Of a DNA stretch of 64,000 nucleotides, positions 1 to 15,000 are shown one piece after another. The position numbers were made by a program, and so were the translations under genes. Within the stretch, counting starts at the first letter, position 1, and every line of letters begins with the position of its first letter. The notes below the pieces were generated by a model. The model was given only the letters and a program-made list of their open reading frames with translations, searched no databases and was not told the origin of the DNA. The DNA is from Anabaena minutissima FACHB-250 (GTDB lineage: Bacteria; Cyanobacteriota; Cyanobacteriia; Cyanobacteriales; Nostocaceae): assembly GCF_014697125.1 (NCBI RefSeq), contig NZ_JACJRG010000002.1, forward strand, positions 326,863-390,862, given 5' to 3'.

Positions 1-3000
1 ATATTGAGGACTTCTCCTGTACCTTGTACGAGAATTTGACCGTTGTAAGCCTCAATGTTATTACCTGCTGCAATCTTGACCGTACCTTGGCTGATGATGT
101 CAGTCATTAAGGTAGCGTTGTTGGTGGCGGCAATTGAGATTTCAACGGTGTTGGCATTAGCATCACTTGCGGTATTACGAACTACACCCTCAATACTGAC
201 GTTCTTACCTTTCATTGTGACATCTGCATCAGTAATAATGCGTCCAGAGGTGCGCGCAAGGGTTAAATCACCATAGGTAGCAGCAATATCAATGTTGGTC
301 ATCCCAACGCTACCTTCGCCGATGGTGCTGTCAATGATGACATCATTTAAACCAGTAATATTAACTAAACGTCCATTAATTTTACTAGTGCCGAAGGTGT
401 GAATACTGGTTTCACCTGCAACTAAATTTACACCAGCACTTAAACGGACTTCGTCATTAGCAGTGAGGCTACCGTGTAACTCAAGGGTATTTTCGGCACT
501 GAGGATAATGTCAGAACCTACGCCACCAGCGATAATATCCCCTTTGACTATGCCGTAGGTTCCCACATTCATTTGAATCGAACCATCACGAGTTTCTAGT
601 AACCCAGTCCCATCGAGGTCAATATCAATACCATCAGAGGATTTACCACTGTTGAGGTTGATTGCTTTGTAACCCAGTACCTTACTAGCAATGTAAAGCT
701 TACCGTTTGGACCTGATGGCGAACCGATAGTGACAACTGAGCCTACTTGATCAGCTTTGATAGTGTAAGGCAAGGTAGAGGTTAAATCAGTGGTCAGGTT
801 AGTGAAACCTAAGAGATTAGCATTAGTTGAACCAGTTTTGAGGAAAGTAGTTTCGTAGGAACTGGTCAACATTAAGCGACCTTCCCGGATTTTTACGCTC
901 ATGTCAGAATCGTCAAAACCAGTGTACATGCTACCAATTGCTTTGACACTTTCATCTTGGGAGCTTACAACCGTCCAAGTTGCGTTCTTAATGGCGTTAT
1001 TTAAGTCTGCTACTAAGTCTCCTACTTGCGTGTTATCAACAGTAGCACTAGCAGAGAGGGTAACAGTGGCTTCAATTTCAAAACCAACTTTATCAAGGCG
1101 TAGTTTTAAGGTGACATCTTGACTAACTACACCAGTTGCAAATTCGTAGAAACCTGCGGCTTCAATTTCATTGGTGTGTGCAGGTGCAAGGATATCAATT
1201 CTTCCAGGAGCATTGAGGTTGATTTGGCTATCTTTGCTCCAAGTGGAAATCTGCGTTGAGCCATAAAGCACCATCCCTTTACCTGAGTGGTTGGTAGAAC
1301 CATTAGCCGGATTGGGTTCTACCGGATCTAGTCCGCCAATCAGGTCAATTTGTTTACCTGCGCGCAAGGTTTGACCAATTCTGACTTGGTGTTCTGCGGT
1401 AATTTTGATAGTTGATTCACCACCAAAGTCACTGACATAGCGACCTATGTAAGAGCCTTTGCTATCTCGGACTGTGGTAACTTTGCCACCTGGGACTAAT
1501 AAACCTTGAACATCTGCATCTTGGGCGGCGTTGATTTCAATAGAACTATTAGCAGCATGGGTAACTAATTCACTGGCTGCTTGAATGTATGCACCCGTAC
1601 CGGAACTGTGTGCGCCGCCTGTAACTTCGATGCGGTCATGGGCGAATAAGTAACCACCAGTTTCAATCGGTTCACCTTGTTTATTGACGGTATGACCACC
1701 AATAAAGGCTTGACCAGCAGATTTAATGTTAATTTCACCGTAGTTACCAGACCAGTCAATGGTCTGAGATAACATATTGCCGTTATTATCAAAGACTTGG
1801 ACTAACTTACCACCGGATACTAAAGTACCCATCATTTCCATATTTCCGGCATTGTTCATAGCGATTAAAGCACCAGAACTATCGGAAGTTAAGCCCATCG
1901 CGGTTGCACCACCCGCAGTTGTCACCAGTAAACCAATGCCATTATCATCAGCACCAGCAATACCACCATTCATGGTTACAGACTTAGACGCAAGTAGACC
2001 AGTATCTAGGAAGATTTGTTGACCTGCGGTAACGGTAACCGTAGAGTCGTTACCAGCCCAAGTTACGCCAGTTTCGCCAATCGTACCACCGGCAACTACT
2101 GCACCTAAGATGTCAACATCTTGCGCTCCGCGAATATTGATACTGCTACCCGCTTGTTTGGTGTTAATTCTGGCTGTACCGTGAACATAAACACTAGAAC
2201 CTTCAGTGTTTGCACCATTAGTGCTGTTGCCATTGGCATCAAAACCACCTTCAATCGTGATGTTATCTTGAACATTGAGGAAACTTTCTAAGTAAACCCA
2301 AGTTGGTGTATTAATCTTCAGGTCAGAATTTTGACCAAGAACGTCAATGTTACCCCGGATAATAATGTCATCACTAGAAACTAATTCCAAAGTGGTATCT
2401 GCTGCCAGACTGGTTAATGTACCAGTGATCAGCATACCGAATTGATCTTCAGCGATCGCTGTTAGATAGTGATCTTTCCCCTTAGCATCTTTAGGTAACT
2501 TACTGAAGTAGTCATCGTAGTAGTGATTCAAGGGACTACCAGCACTGAGTTTCATCTGGTCGCTGGTGGTGACAGTCCCTTTAATTACCAATTCATGCGG
2601 CGAGATAATTGTTGCGTCTGCACCTTCGCCCGTCTTCACCGCAGTGGGTTTACCGTTAATATCATCAAAGCGAGCGCCTGCGGTGACTGCACCTCCACTC
2701 TCAATAATCACCAATTCACCAGCAGAAACTAGGATATTACCGTAATCTTCACGGGCTGCTACCACACCACCTTCCATGATTTGGGTCATGGTATCAGCCC
2801 AAATATCAATACCGGAATTAACCCCTTTGGCTTCCACTAAACCAGCTATCTTGATGCTTCCACTGGTCTTGATATTAACCAATCCACCGCTTTCGAGGAC
2901 TGTAATATCACTACCGATGTCTGTTCTGAGGCTATTAATACCTTCTTCGTAGGTGACTAAGGCATTAGTACCTGTACTACCTTGAATGTTGATGGTGACA

Positions 3001-6000
3001 TTTTGAGTACCGCGTAACCAACCACTGACTACCATTTGCTCAGTCAGGTTCATTACCAGATTGCCGGCGGTAATACCGGAATCAGGCACACCGTTGGGGT
3101 TGTGGATATTTTGCTTGTTAATTTGGGCAGTGCGAGCTTCAATGGTGAGATTTTCACTAGTGGCGCGAACGTCACCTCTGACATCGAGATGATCGGTTTT
3201 GAGGATTGTGGTATTGCGGAACTCTGGCTGATATGCGTCTGGATTGCGGGGTGCGGCGACCATCTTGCCTGTAGTACCATACATTACATCTCCGATGGTC
3301 ATCTGGTTGCCTGCATTGGTGCGACCGATGGTTACAGTGTCAAAGTCGCCAGCGATCGCAGCTAAGTCTAAACTAGATAGCTCCATGACATTGGGATTAT
3401 CAATACCCACATCATTGAGATCAGCACCAGCAGAGTTTTCTGCGGCCGCACCAAGGCTGTATGTCCAAACAAGTTGATTGGCTTGTAAGGTCAGATTACC
3501 TATACCGTTAACTTGATTTGCTCCACTGCGGAAGTTCATGTCATCGGCAGTGAGGACGATCTTTGCCCCGGCTGTGCGTCCAGTAATTCTGCCACTTACC
3601 AAGGTAAGGAGAGAATCTTTAGCCAAGAGGGTGAGAGAAGCGTTGCCATTACCAGCAGCAACTGCATACTGTTCGTTACCATCTGTCATCAAACCGCGCC
3701 AGTCGTCACTTACCTGTGTTACCCATTGGTTGTTCTGCATCCAAGTAGGTGTAACGCTAACTTGAGGAATTGTTAATCCGGTGTTAACAACCGTTGCTGT
3801 CTTCTCTAAATTGGTTAGTTTCAGGCTATCGGCTTCTTCAATTACGATGTTGCCTATTCCGTGAAGCGATGTTGCAGCAGTTAATGTTCCAACCTCCGTT
3901 AATAGAGCGGCGTTGTCGCTACCAATACCATTCTTCGCTTTCAACATTAGGTGGCTATCGCTACCAATAATGCTGGAGGCATTGGAATTAATAATTGCAC
4001 CATCGGCGGCTATCAACCGTACCCAACCGCTACCTTTTCCATCTTCACTATCGCCTGTGGAAACCTTAATATTAGACTCAATGAGAATATTTGACTTATC
4101 ACCGTAGGTACGTAAATCTACGTAACCATTTTGTACTGCATTGAGGGTCTTGCTAACTGTGATATTGTTGAGGGTTTCAACAATAATTACATCGGCGTTA
4201 ATCTGACTTTGGAAGTTAGCCTGGGAAGCAACAACCCTAACATCTGTGGTGCTGTTGCGAGAGACACCATTGTTGTCGGTGTTGTTCAAGGTGACATTGC
4301 TACCAAAATCGAGAATATTAGTGCCATCTACCTTACCAGCTCGACCGATGAGGGTGAGGCGGTCTAAGCCACTGGTATAGTTGAGAATTTCCCGACCGTT
4401 GCGAAGCTGGTTCTGGTTGAGAGCGATCGCATCTTTCATCATTTGCTCGGCGATTACTTCATCAAAATCTCCTACGGTATCGTTAAGATTAATGATGCCA
4501 TCAGCACCGGAACCAGTTGCCCGACCCAACCGCACAAAGTAAGTATCGTTACCGCCTTTGTCGTCGATAAAGATAGTGCGATCGCCAAAATCTGTAATGT
4601 TTACTACGTCATTACCACCGCCCATAACCAGACGATTGAAGGTCAAATTACCTTTAATTTCGTTTTCTGCACCTTGAGTGACGGCAAAACCACGGGCGTT
4701 AACAGTGGCATTGAGTTGTTTGGTAGCGAGTGAGAAGTCGAGGGTATTATTACCTTCATTGTCGTTGACCTTATCAAGTCCAAAATCATCCTCAAACAGG
4801 TAAGTATCGTCTCCTGCACCACCGGAGAGATTGTCAATGCCAATACCACCACGCAGTACGTCGTTAGCAATACTGCCAATTAATTTATCTCTGCCAGCGC
4901 CACCTATCAAGGTTGCACCTTTAAAGGTATTGCGATACTGCTGGTATCGAGCATCTTTAGTGTCGAGAAGCCATGAAACTGATGCATCAAGTAGGTCATC
5001 ACCATCGCCACCATCGGCAATACCACCACCTGTGCCGAGTATCAGTTTGTCTTTGCCTGCACCACCAGTAAACTCAACACCAATGTCAAACAAGCGAGAT
5101 GCATCAAACGTATCATCACCTTCGCCACCATCGGCAACAACTTTAGTAACACCTTCAAAGGTCTGATAGTAATCCTCGAATTCAACACTTACTGTGCTGC
5201 CTTGACCATACAAGGTAAAGGTTTCAGCCCTATCTGTAGTATCACCGTATTTACGTAGGCTGGAACTGCTACCACTATTAAGATACAGCACACCATTTTC
5301 GACTTTGCCTAAGTGAGGCTGTACGTTAGGTGCTTTGTACTCTAAGGTGAGCAAATTAGCTTCAATCAGATTAATGTCTAATATCCGAATCTTGCCGACA
5401 AACAAATTGAGGGCTACAAAGGCGTTGATCAAAAGATCCACGCTAGTCTTGACATTTGCCAAGTTCTTAATACCACCTGCTTGACCATCATTATTGGGGT
5501 CATAGCTCCACATTGTGGCAATTTCAGAAGGATGAATCTTGCCATCGCTCTGCCAGGTTTGATTCGTCACAAATCCTAACTCATCCTTAGTTAGGGTGGG
5601 TTTAGAGATATCCTGCAAATCAACACCCATCTTCACCTTAATACCGCCACCAATACCTGCTTCAAGGATACCTAGTGCCAGAGCTGCTTCTAAACCTAAG
5701 TAAGCTTCAACAGTAAACTCATCCTTTTCTTGTGGCTTCACACCTTTCTGAGTGGGGATAGTAAAGTCTGTGAGGAAGAAGCCATCAAAAGCATCAAGCG
5801 GGTTTTTGGATTTAATTGCTTTTTGAATACCGGAGGTATCGTAACCAAAACCTAAATCAGCCTTGGCACTAAAGCTACCTCTCGCAGAAATATTAACTGT
5901 AGCTGGAGTGGGTACTAAGGGAATCACTGCTAAAAGTGCATCAAAGTCGGCGCTAAACTCTAATAAAGGTAGCTCGTAGGTAAATAGTGTTGCGCTTCCT

Positions 6001-9000
6001 CCGGTTAAAAGATTCTTCCAATTGGAGATATCTTTGATATACTTCATAATCTGGAAGCCAGAGCGTGGTGTCTTGTTCGTTCCAGAACTAGAGTTTACAG
6101 AGCCAGCCTGACGGGTATTTGCGGCGAGGAATTGGTCAACTTCGGTGGATTGGGGAACATTTGTCGCGGCTACAGTTTGTATATTGTTAGTACCCAGTCC
6201 CATGATGCTACCCAAGGGGAGCCATTCACCTGTTTTTAAGGTAGCTATTTGATCTACCAACTTAAGCATTTGCTTGGCTTCGGTGATGAAGCTCCAATCA
6301 ATCGGCTTGCGACCCTTCAGCACCATAATTTTGTTGATTAATCCTTTGAGGGTGGGGTCATCAGGAATAATCTTATCTAAACCAGTTATTTTCTCATCAA
6401 GGACATCAATGAGTGGCTCCATTGGCTTGAGGGCATCGCGGACTTTCTCAGCGATAGGTGTCAAGAAGTCACTAACCAAACTGCCCATGTCAATCCGCAT
6501 ATCGCGCAGACCGAAACTGGGAGCCATCATCTTTTGACCCAGTTGCCAACTCCAATTAAATTCTAGGTCGGCACCTATTTTTGGCAGTCCCTTCGCACCA
6601 TCTATTTCTAGGGTCATGCCGATATCTAACTTGGTATCAACTCCAAAACTGACACCAAATAGGTCTTTGGTGCGACCGGAGAGAATACGTCCTAGAGCCA
6701 TACGACCGCGACTGTCACCTTTGAGGTCGAGGGATAGTCCACCATATATACCGCTAGCTTCACCACCTGGGTTATTGTCCTTCATTTTCGCTTTGAAGAA
6801 CAACAAGTTACCTTCTCCGCTAAAAGGAGTGATGACATTAGGGTCAGTGGGACTACCGTCTAAGTAAGCCTTGATACCAACTTCTAGTTCAGGCTTACTA
6901 CCATCTTTGTTGGTGGCAAGATAAAAACTGTCTTGGAGGCTAAAGCCAAAGCCGAAGTCAAATTTCCAGCCAATATCGAGTGCAAAACCACCATTTATAT
7001 CAAGACTAAAGCCAGGGATGCTAAAGTCAAGCGGTAAGTTCACACCTGTACCGACTAAATTCCCACCCAAATCCATATCGAATTGGATTGCATCTGCCCC
7101 AGTTGGTAGGGCGCCGCCAACTATCCAGTTTTGCATCAAGTTGCCGAGCTTGTCGTACCAACCCACCATGACATCATCGACAGAAATGCGGTTGTCCTTA
7201 TTGGTGTCGAGTAGGATATTGAGTTTATCGGGACCAAGGATGTTGTACAGGGTTTCACGGATAAATTCGATCGCCTTACCATTGCCACTCAATTTTCTAC
7301 GTAGATCGCCCAAAATACCCAGGCGCATATCCCTTAGGAATGAAGCTGCGTCACCCAACTTATCACCAATCAACGGGATATCCTGAGCGAGGTTTGAACT
7401 GAGGACATCCTCTAGGGTTCCCACGGCTGTATCGACGCTATCAAGAATAAACGATGGGTCGTTGATTAAGCCAAGGAGTGAGAATTGACCGCCCAGTTTT
7501 TCAAACTCGCCACGAATGTCTGGGAAGCTCATGATGAGGGGGTCTTGCTGTCCTCTATCAGTAGATTTCGCCAGGTGTTTGAACAGTTGTACTAAGCCTT
7601 GGTCGCCGTAGACAGGGTTGGTTTTAACTTGGATTGGGCTGAGTTTGAAATCAAGTCCAGCTATTTCTATGCGTACTGGCAAGTTGATATCAAAGCCGCC
7701 CGTCAGTTTGGCTTGTAAGTTGTCCTTGAAGGATTCCTTGCCGATGTAGAACAATCCGTCGTCGGGTAATGTACCTGCTTTTTGGTCAATTGCAACTAAT
7801 AAACCTGCGTAGTCTTTAGTATCAACTTTACCATCAGCATCAAGTACAACTGTACCGTTATCAATACCAATATTAATTGGGCCGGCCTTGAAGTCTAAAT
7901 CGAGTCCAGTACCAACAAGACGGGCACCAATTTGGGCATGAGTGCCTTTACCTGTTTGGGCGTTATAATCCCGCAGGAAAATCTTGGGGTCGCCTTTGAG
8001 GATACTGTCAAGGTCAATGCCAATATCAAAGTTGAGTTTGGCGATCGCTTCTAGGGTTAGCTTACCACCACCCTTGAGGTCTGCGAGGGCATCAATCGCG
8101 TCGAGTGCGGCTGCACCAGCATTACCTGATAGCTGCTTAAAGGTGTCTAAATCAAGGTTGAAGTCGAATTTATCAGAGAATAGTGCTTCCCAATTAAAGC
8201 GGATATTTAAAGCACCATTGCTGAGGGAGAGGGAGAATTTTTGCTGGTCAGCAGCTAAGGTGTTGTCATCGCTAATACCAAGGGCAGATTCGATGGTATT
8301 TTCAACTTCCTGAACCATGCCAGCAGGGTTTTTCGCTGCGATTTCTAGTTTGGCAGCTAAACTATCGAGGAAGTTAAAGGTTTCGCTTAACGAGCGATTA
8401 ATAACGGGAATTGGTGTATTGTAGAACGACTCATTCGCTAAGGAATCGCTCATAAAGTCGATACCAGCCCGGACACCCTGAATAACCGTCTCAAAATTTA
8501 GGTTCTTAAGGCTGAGTAGGTCAGAGACATCGGGCATTACTACAATAATGCCTTCGTTTTTAACCTGACCACTAGCGATCGCAGCGTTGAGATCGAATGC
8601 TTGAGTAACTGGCTGGTTTACAGTTTGAACACCGCTCTTGAACTTAGTAAGTGTAGGTACGTAAACCGACAGTTCGGCGTTTGGCGCGATGGAGATATCG
8701 CCAAAACCACCATTTACCTTGAGACCCTTGAGTTTCGCTTGGGCATCACCGTCCAACTTGAAATAGAAGGATTTGAAAAGGTCGCCACTCATCAGGTCAC
8801 TAAAGCTAAAGCGGCGATCGCCTGGAGTAATTGTATTCGGGTCACGGTCTAGCCCGGTTGAGACAGTAGCTGCCATCCTTACCCCAGAATCTGTACCAAT
8901 TCCACCTGCTTTTAAGCCCACAAAACCTAACTGCGCCGCTATTTCTAAATCTTTGACTTCTAGGCTGGCTCTACCATTAAGTTCAACATTGTCAATATAT

Positions 9001-12000
9001 AAATTGACACCTTTATCTCCAGGAGTATTGCCAAAGTTGATGACAAAATCCATGCGTCCATCAACACCAGCGTTAATTGAGGTCTTGGCATTGGTTGAAA
9101 GCGATGCAACACCACCCAAATCAAGTCCCAAGTTTAGCTGTTGGTCGTTCAGCACTGGTAAGTCTTTGCGGAAGCTAAACGGTATTACAAGCTCATTCTT
9201 AATTGGGTCATAGGTTAAGGGCACACTCAACGGCAGGATACCAGAATTATTAATGGCTACTATCAATTCCTGGTATGTGCGTAGAAGTTGACGTTTCTCA
9301 TGGACAACAAAGTCTTTGCTGGCGATACTAATATCGCTAGCAGCATCAATAATAAGAGTTGTATTATTTTCTACCGATTTAACTTGGTAGGAAACGTCAT
9401 TAATCGTTACAAACTTCCCTGCTAAATTGCTACCAAAGTTCGCATCTGATGCCGTCAGCTTACCGCCAGTTATGCTAGCGTCTATACCCGACATCAAATC
9501 AATCCGTGGGCGATAAAAATCAATCTTCGAGAGAACTTTATCGTTGATAGCAGTTGCAAAGTCAAGAACACCGCCAAGCGAGAGATCCACAAACGGAATT
9601 TCCGTTTGCATGATGTCATATTCACGATACTGCTGCGCCCAGCCCACCAAATCCTTGAACATCACCAGCACATCGCCAATACCGAAGTTACGGAAATTCA
9701 CCAGTTTATCAAAGTTCTCGTGACGGAATTTAACACCCGTACCGCCAAATAATTGACCTTCTAGATATGCCTTGGCTGGTGTTGCTCCACCCGATAAATC
9801 GTTACCTGCCAAAGTCGCGTATACGGGGAGGACAACATCAATCCGGTTGTCGTTGGTGGTGACTTTAAACTCGCTATTTACATAGGAGATGCCACCACCA
9901 AGGCTTAGGGTTGCCGTACCTTTCTCTTGACCAACTTCATTGGAACCAATGCTTAAACCAACTGGACCAAAGTAACCACCCAGAACTATATCTTTTGCCG
10001 CCGCCGCCGCCTTAAAGGAAAGCTTATTGAGGTCAAATTTAGAAGTAAATGTCTTCCAGTCAAAGCTCAGGTCAAAATCGATACCCAAATTAACATTAAA
10101 TTCAACATTTGCTTGACCTTCTAATTCCAGACCAAATAGATTCGCTTCTTGGTCGAGTGATAAACCGATATTGCGTTGGAATTCGCTATCGCTTGCATAG
10201 GACAACGAGAAACCACTTTGACCAATAACAAAATCAAGCCCTTTAGCGATTGGTAGAGTTGGTAACCAAACATTTCGTAGTTGTTTGATTAACCCTTGTA
10301 GGGTTTGTGGAGTGGTTTGGTTAGCAGTGGTAGGCGAAATATAACCCTTTATCGAATCTCCAAGGGAGAGATAAGTGCTAATGCCCAAAATGCTATCAAT
10401 GGTAGCATTAGTACCTGGCAGTGATTTAGACAACAAGCTTTCGGAAATGAGTGTGCCATCTTCTTTATATTTAGGTACTAAGCTATCTTTCAAGTCGATT
10501 AACTTATCGGCACCGCTAATCAGAGCATCCTTAATACTCTGAGTCAGTATCATATCTAAGTTCGAGGCATTGAAGCGCGTGATATTGCTGGCGCTAACAA
10601 AGTTAACTGCTATAGTTTGGTTGCCAATTTGAATCTTTTCATCGACAACTTTACCTGTACTGTTAACTTCTATACCTAAATCGCCAGTAAATTGTAAATC
10701 AGTTCCCAGTGCCAAGTCAGCTTTACCACTTCCCTGGAGGGCATAGAGTCCGCCACCGTACATGACCAGTCCCAAAGTACCATCACTCAAACTGCCCGAT
10801 AGGTCATCTGCAAGGCTGACAGTCGCAGACAAATTTTTGCCAGCAGCCAGAATTGCCCCATCCGACTCGCGGATGTTAAAGGTAAGATCGCCACTGAGGG
10901 TGGTAAGGTCGGCAATACTTAGGTTCAAGCCTGTACCGCTAACTTGGTTAACTCCCGTAGCGATCGCGACACCACCCAAGGTGACATCAACACCAGTCTT
11001 GTTCATCTGCGCCGAGACATTGCCACCAAGGGTCAAGCCGTTGATGCCAACTAATGCCACATCCCCAGACATTGAGTAAGCCAAGGCACTCTGACCTTGA
11101 GGCGACTTTCTAATTTGTACTGTGCCGTTGACGTTACTCAGTTTTAAACCGACATCATCGTCTTGATCTGGGGTGCTAGCACCAATGCCAACAAAGGCAG
11201 AGGCGTTGGTACTAGCCAATTCAATAATTTGAGTGCCATCTACAGAGCTAACGTTAAAGCTAAAGTTGCCTGTGAGCCTTGCATAGTCGGAAATCGACAG
11301 ATTGAGTTCATCTAATTGGAGGCTAACACTGTTGCGATCGCCTTTTGCACTCGCTATCCCGGAGAAGTTGAACAGATCAATCCCCACCAGGGCAATTTCT
11401 GCGTTGTCGATGGTGTAGTTGTAGGTATCATCTGTGTTGACAGTCAGGCTAAATTCGCCATTGCTCAGTTTCGCGCCGATGTCGTCGCTGGTATGAGGAG
11501 TATCTGCACCAATGCCCACAAAAGTAGAGACATCTGTCGCTGTAATCTCAATTGTGCGACGACCATCGGGGAGGGGATCACCCAAGGTCAGAGCCACGCT
11601 ACCTTCAGCCTCCAAGACACCTGCTACTTTCAGGTGAGCAGTGCCTTCAACACGGGTGAGAGTCGCTTCTTCTTCACTAAAAGCGATCGCTACTGTCTCA
11701 CCATCTGCCAGGGTGATGGTTTGATCCACAGCCCCGCCCATGCGGTTGATCCGCGCCTTCATTGTGCCTTCTAGGGTTAGGTCTGGGACTCCCTCCAGGC
11801 TGGCAGTGCCACTGGCTTCTAGGGCATATTTCGCAGGTTGGGAGTTAGTTGCTGTCTCCAATACCATAGCCAAGTTGCCATCAATCAGCTTGACTCCCAT
11901 TTCATCAGGGGTTTCGTAACCTGAACCCATAAACGCCTTGACATCCCTGACACCAATCAGCAGTTTGCCAGTGGTCTGCTCAATGCCAAAGTTCCCTGAG

Positions 12001-15000
12001 AGAGCAAGGGTGTCAGCAATATTCAGGTTGGCAGTCCCCGCCACACGGGTGAGGTTGGCGGCATCCAGTGCCAGGTTAATTTCTCCGCCAGGCGTAGTAA
12101 TTATTTCATCAACAACCTTGCCTGTACGGTTGACTTGTACCTCTAAAGTCCCTTCGATGGTGACATCCTCGACACCAACCAATGCTCCTGCACCTTCCCC
12201 AATGAGAGCATAGGTCATCTGGCTTTGCTCAGTCAGGGGTTTGCTGTAGTCGATGGTTTTGAAGAGGGCGAGACCAAGATTGACATCGGTGATTTTGACC
12301 CCGATTTCTGCATCAGTGTCATAGCCTGTACCCATGAAAGCGTAGCCGTTGGTAATCCCCGCCAACAACTTAGTAGCTTCCAACTGCTGCTCGTCGTAAG
12401 TGACTTGGACATTGTGGAAGCTGACTTTGCGCCCAGCGTCAACTGTTGTCGTTGTGGCGGCCAGGTCATTGGTGGAGTTGGCATTGCCAGCAGTCAGGTT
12501 GACTGTCACACCGAGGTCATGGCTGAGTCTTTGAGCCAGGGCTACAGCCGCAGCCAGACGCTGTTCGGCTGTGTCATTGTTGGCGAGGAATTCCACACCC
12601 ATCCGCACAAAGCTATGATTGCCTGCGCCACCAGCAGCAGTGAGGTCAACTGGTGTGCCATTAGCAGATGTAGCTAGCTGGAGGGCAGTTCCCTGAATAC
12701 TGGCGACGTAGTAAGTCACTCCATCCTGTAACCCACCGATCGCCTGAGTGCCACCTGTGCGGTACTGCACTGCCTCACCGACTTTCAGATCGACTACGGT
12801 AGGTAGAATAATGGTGTTTGCTGCCACATCAACGGCTAGCTGATTGCCGGCATCGAAGGCTGTGCCAGTTTGTACCAGTCGGTGATTGCCACGTCCATCA
12901 CTAGTTAAGTTGACGGCTGCACTACCGGATGCAGTGGTCAGTTGAATAGCAGTATCACTGATGCGTTTGACGTAGTAGGTATTACCTGCGGTCAGTCCAC
13001 CAATCGCAGTTTGTCCGGGATCAATTTCATAGCGCACTGCTGCCCCATCTGCTAAACGATGGGAGGAGGCGAACTGAATTTGGTCTTGGCTGACATCCAC
13101 CCGCAATGTGTTCTGGGCGAGGAAGGTAGTGGCAACACGGGTAAGACGCTGGATGCCATCGCCATCGCTCGTCAGATCAACAACAGAACCGCCAGACGCA
13201 GTGGTCAATTGAATAGCAGTATCGCTGACGCGCTTGACATAGTAATTATTTCCTGCTGTCAGTCCACCGATCGCCGACTGTCCGGGATCGATTTCGTAGC
13301 TAACCAGGACACCATCTGTGAATCCATGTGCTGCTGCGAAGAGAATTTGGTCACGGTTAGTATCCACTTGTAGATGGTTCTCTGCATTGAAGAGAGTGGC
13401 TTGTCCATCAACTGCTGTTGCAGCAGCACCAAAGTGCCAGGTGGGCATGAAGCGATATTTGGAGCCGCCCGATAGCTTCGACACACTAATAAACTTACCG
13501 CTAGTCAAATCTGCTGCTGTATTGGCAAGTTTAAATTCGGTGTCCGAAACCTTCTTCACGAAATAGGTTTTATCGGGAGTCGGCTGGTAAACCTGTGCTT
13601 GAGGGAAGTAGATGTCTGGTGTCAGTCCGCTAATCGGGGAACTGGGAGAAGCATCGATGGAATCTAGCTGTAAGACAACTTGTTGCCCATCCTGGAAGCC
13701 GTGAGCGTAGTTCAGCTTAATTGTCTTCAGACTGGTGGATAAGGTTTGGGGAAGTTGGAAGAGGTAGCGATCGCTATTAGCACGCTCTACCATTGTCATT
13801 GTTTGTATCCCCGTACCAGTACTGGTGAGATCAAGGGGAACTGAGGGGCTGCTGGTGCTGGCTAATTTAATTTTTGTATCGCTGACCTTAATGACAAAGA
13901 AGGTGTGAACAGCAGTTTCTGTGATGAGTTTATCGAAGGTGCCACCGACTGGAACACCGCCAGCAGGGCTGTAGTACTGGATCTTGTCACCTGTTTCCAG
14001 ATAATGCTTGCTGGCAAAGGCAATTGTATCGTCGTTAATACTGACAACGCTACCTGAACCACCTGCTGACGTAGAACTCAGGACAGGCACCAGGGCATGT
14101 TCGCCAACGCTATCATTGGTCAGGTTAATCACACTACCGTTGGTGAGCGATCGCAGTTGCACGGTGTTACCATCAATCACGGCCACACGATACTGTTCTC
14201 CATTGCTGAGTCCACCAATGGAACTATTACCGCGAGATTCGTAGCGCACTGTTTGTCCGTCGAGTAGTGCATGAGCCGACGGGAAGAGAATGCGATCGCC
14301 TTCCACATCAATTCGCAGTTGGTTTTCTGCACCAAATTGATTGACGGGGGTGAGGGAATGGTTGCCCAGGCTATCGCTGGTTAAGTTAATTGCCGTCCCA
14401 CCCTTGGTTGCGCTCAGTTGAATGCTCTGAGCATTGAGAGACTTCACATAGTACAGCACCCCATCTGTCATGCCACCGATGGCGGCATTATTCTGGGCGT
14501 TATAGCGCACCAGCATACCAGTGCTGAGTCCGTGGCTATTGGCAAATAAAATCCGGTCTTGCTCGATATCAACGTTGAGACTGTTCTCTGTGGCCATTGT
14601 CAGCACTGGGCGGATTGCATGGTTACCCAGACTGTCGGAGGTCAAATCAACTACTGCACTGCCGTTCAGTTCCCGCAGGCGCACTGTTGTAGAATCCACT
14701 ACCTGCACTGTGTATTGCTTACCGCTAACTAACCCACCGATCGCTGCGTTTTGTCCAGCGTCGTACAGCACACGGCTGATGTTGGTCAATCCATGAGGCT
14801 GGTCGAATAGGATCAGGTTTTGCTCCAGATCGACCTTAATCGAATTGGTTGCACCAAACTCAATCACTTCCCGGAGATGCTGCGCCCCACTGCCGGCGCT
14901 GGTTAGGTCAATCGGCTGACCGCCTGATGTTGCTGCTAGTTGTAACGTCTGGTCATCTACTTTGAGGACGTAGTATTCCTGACCAGCGACCAAGCCACCG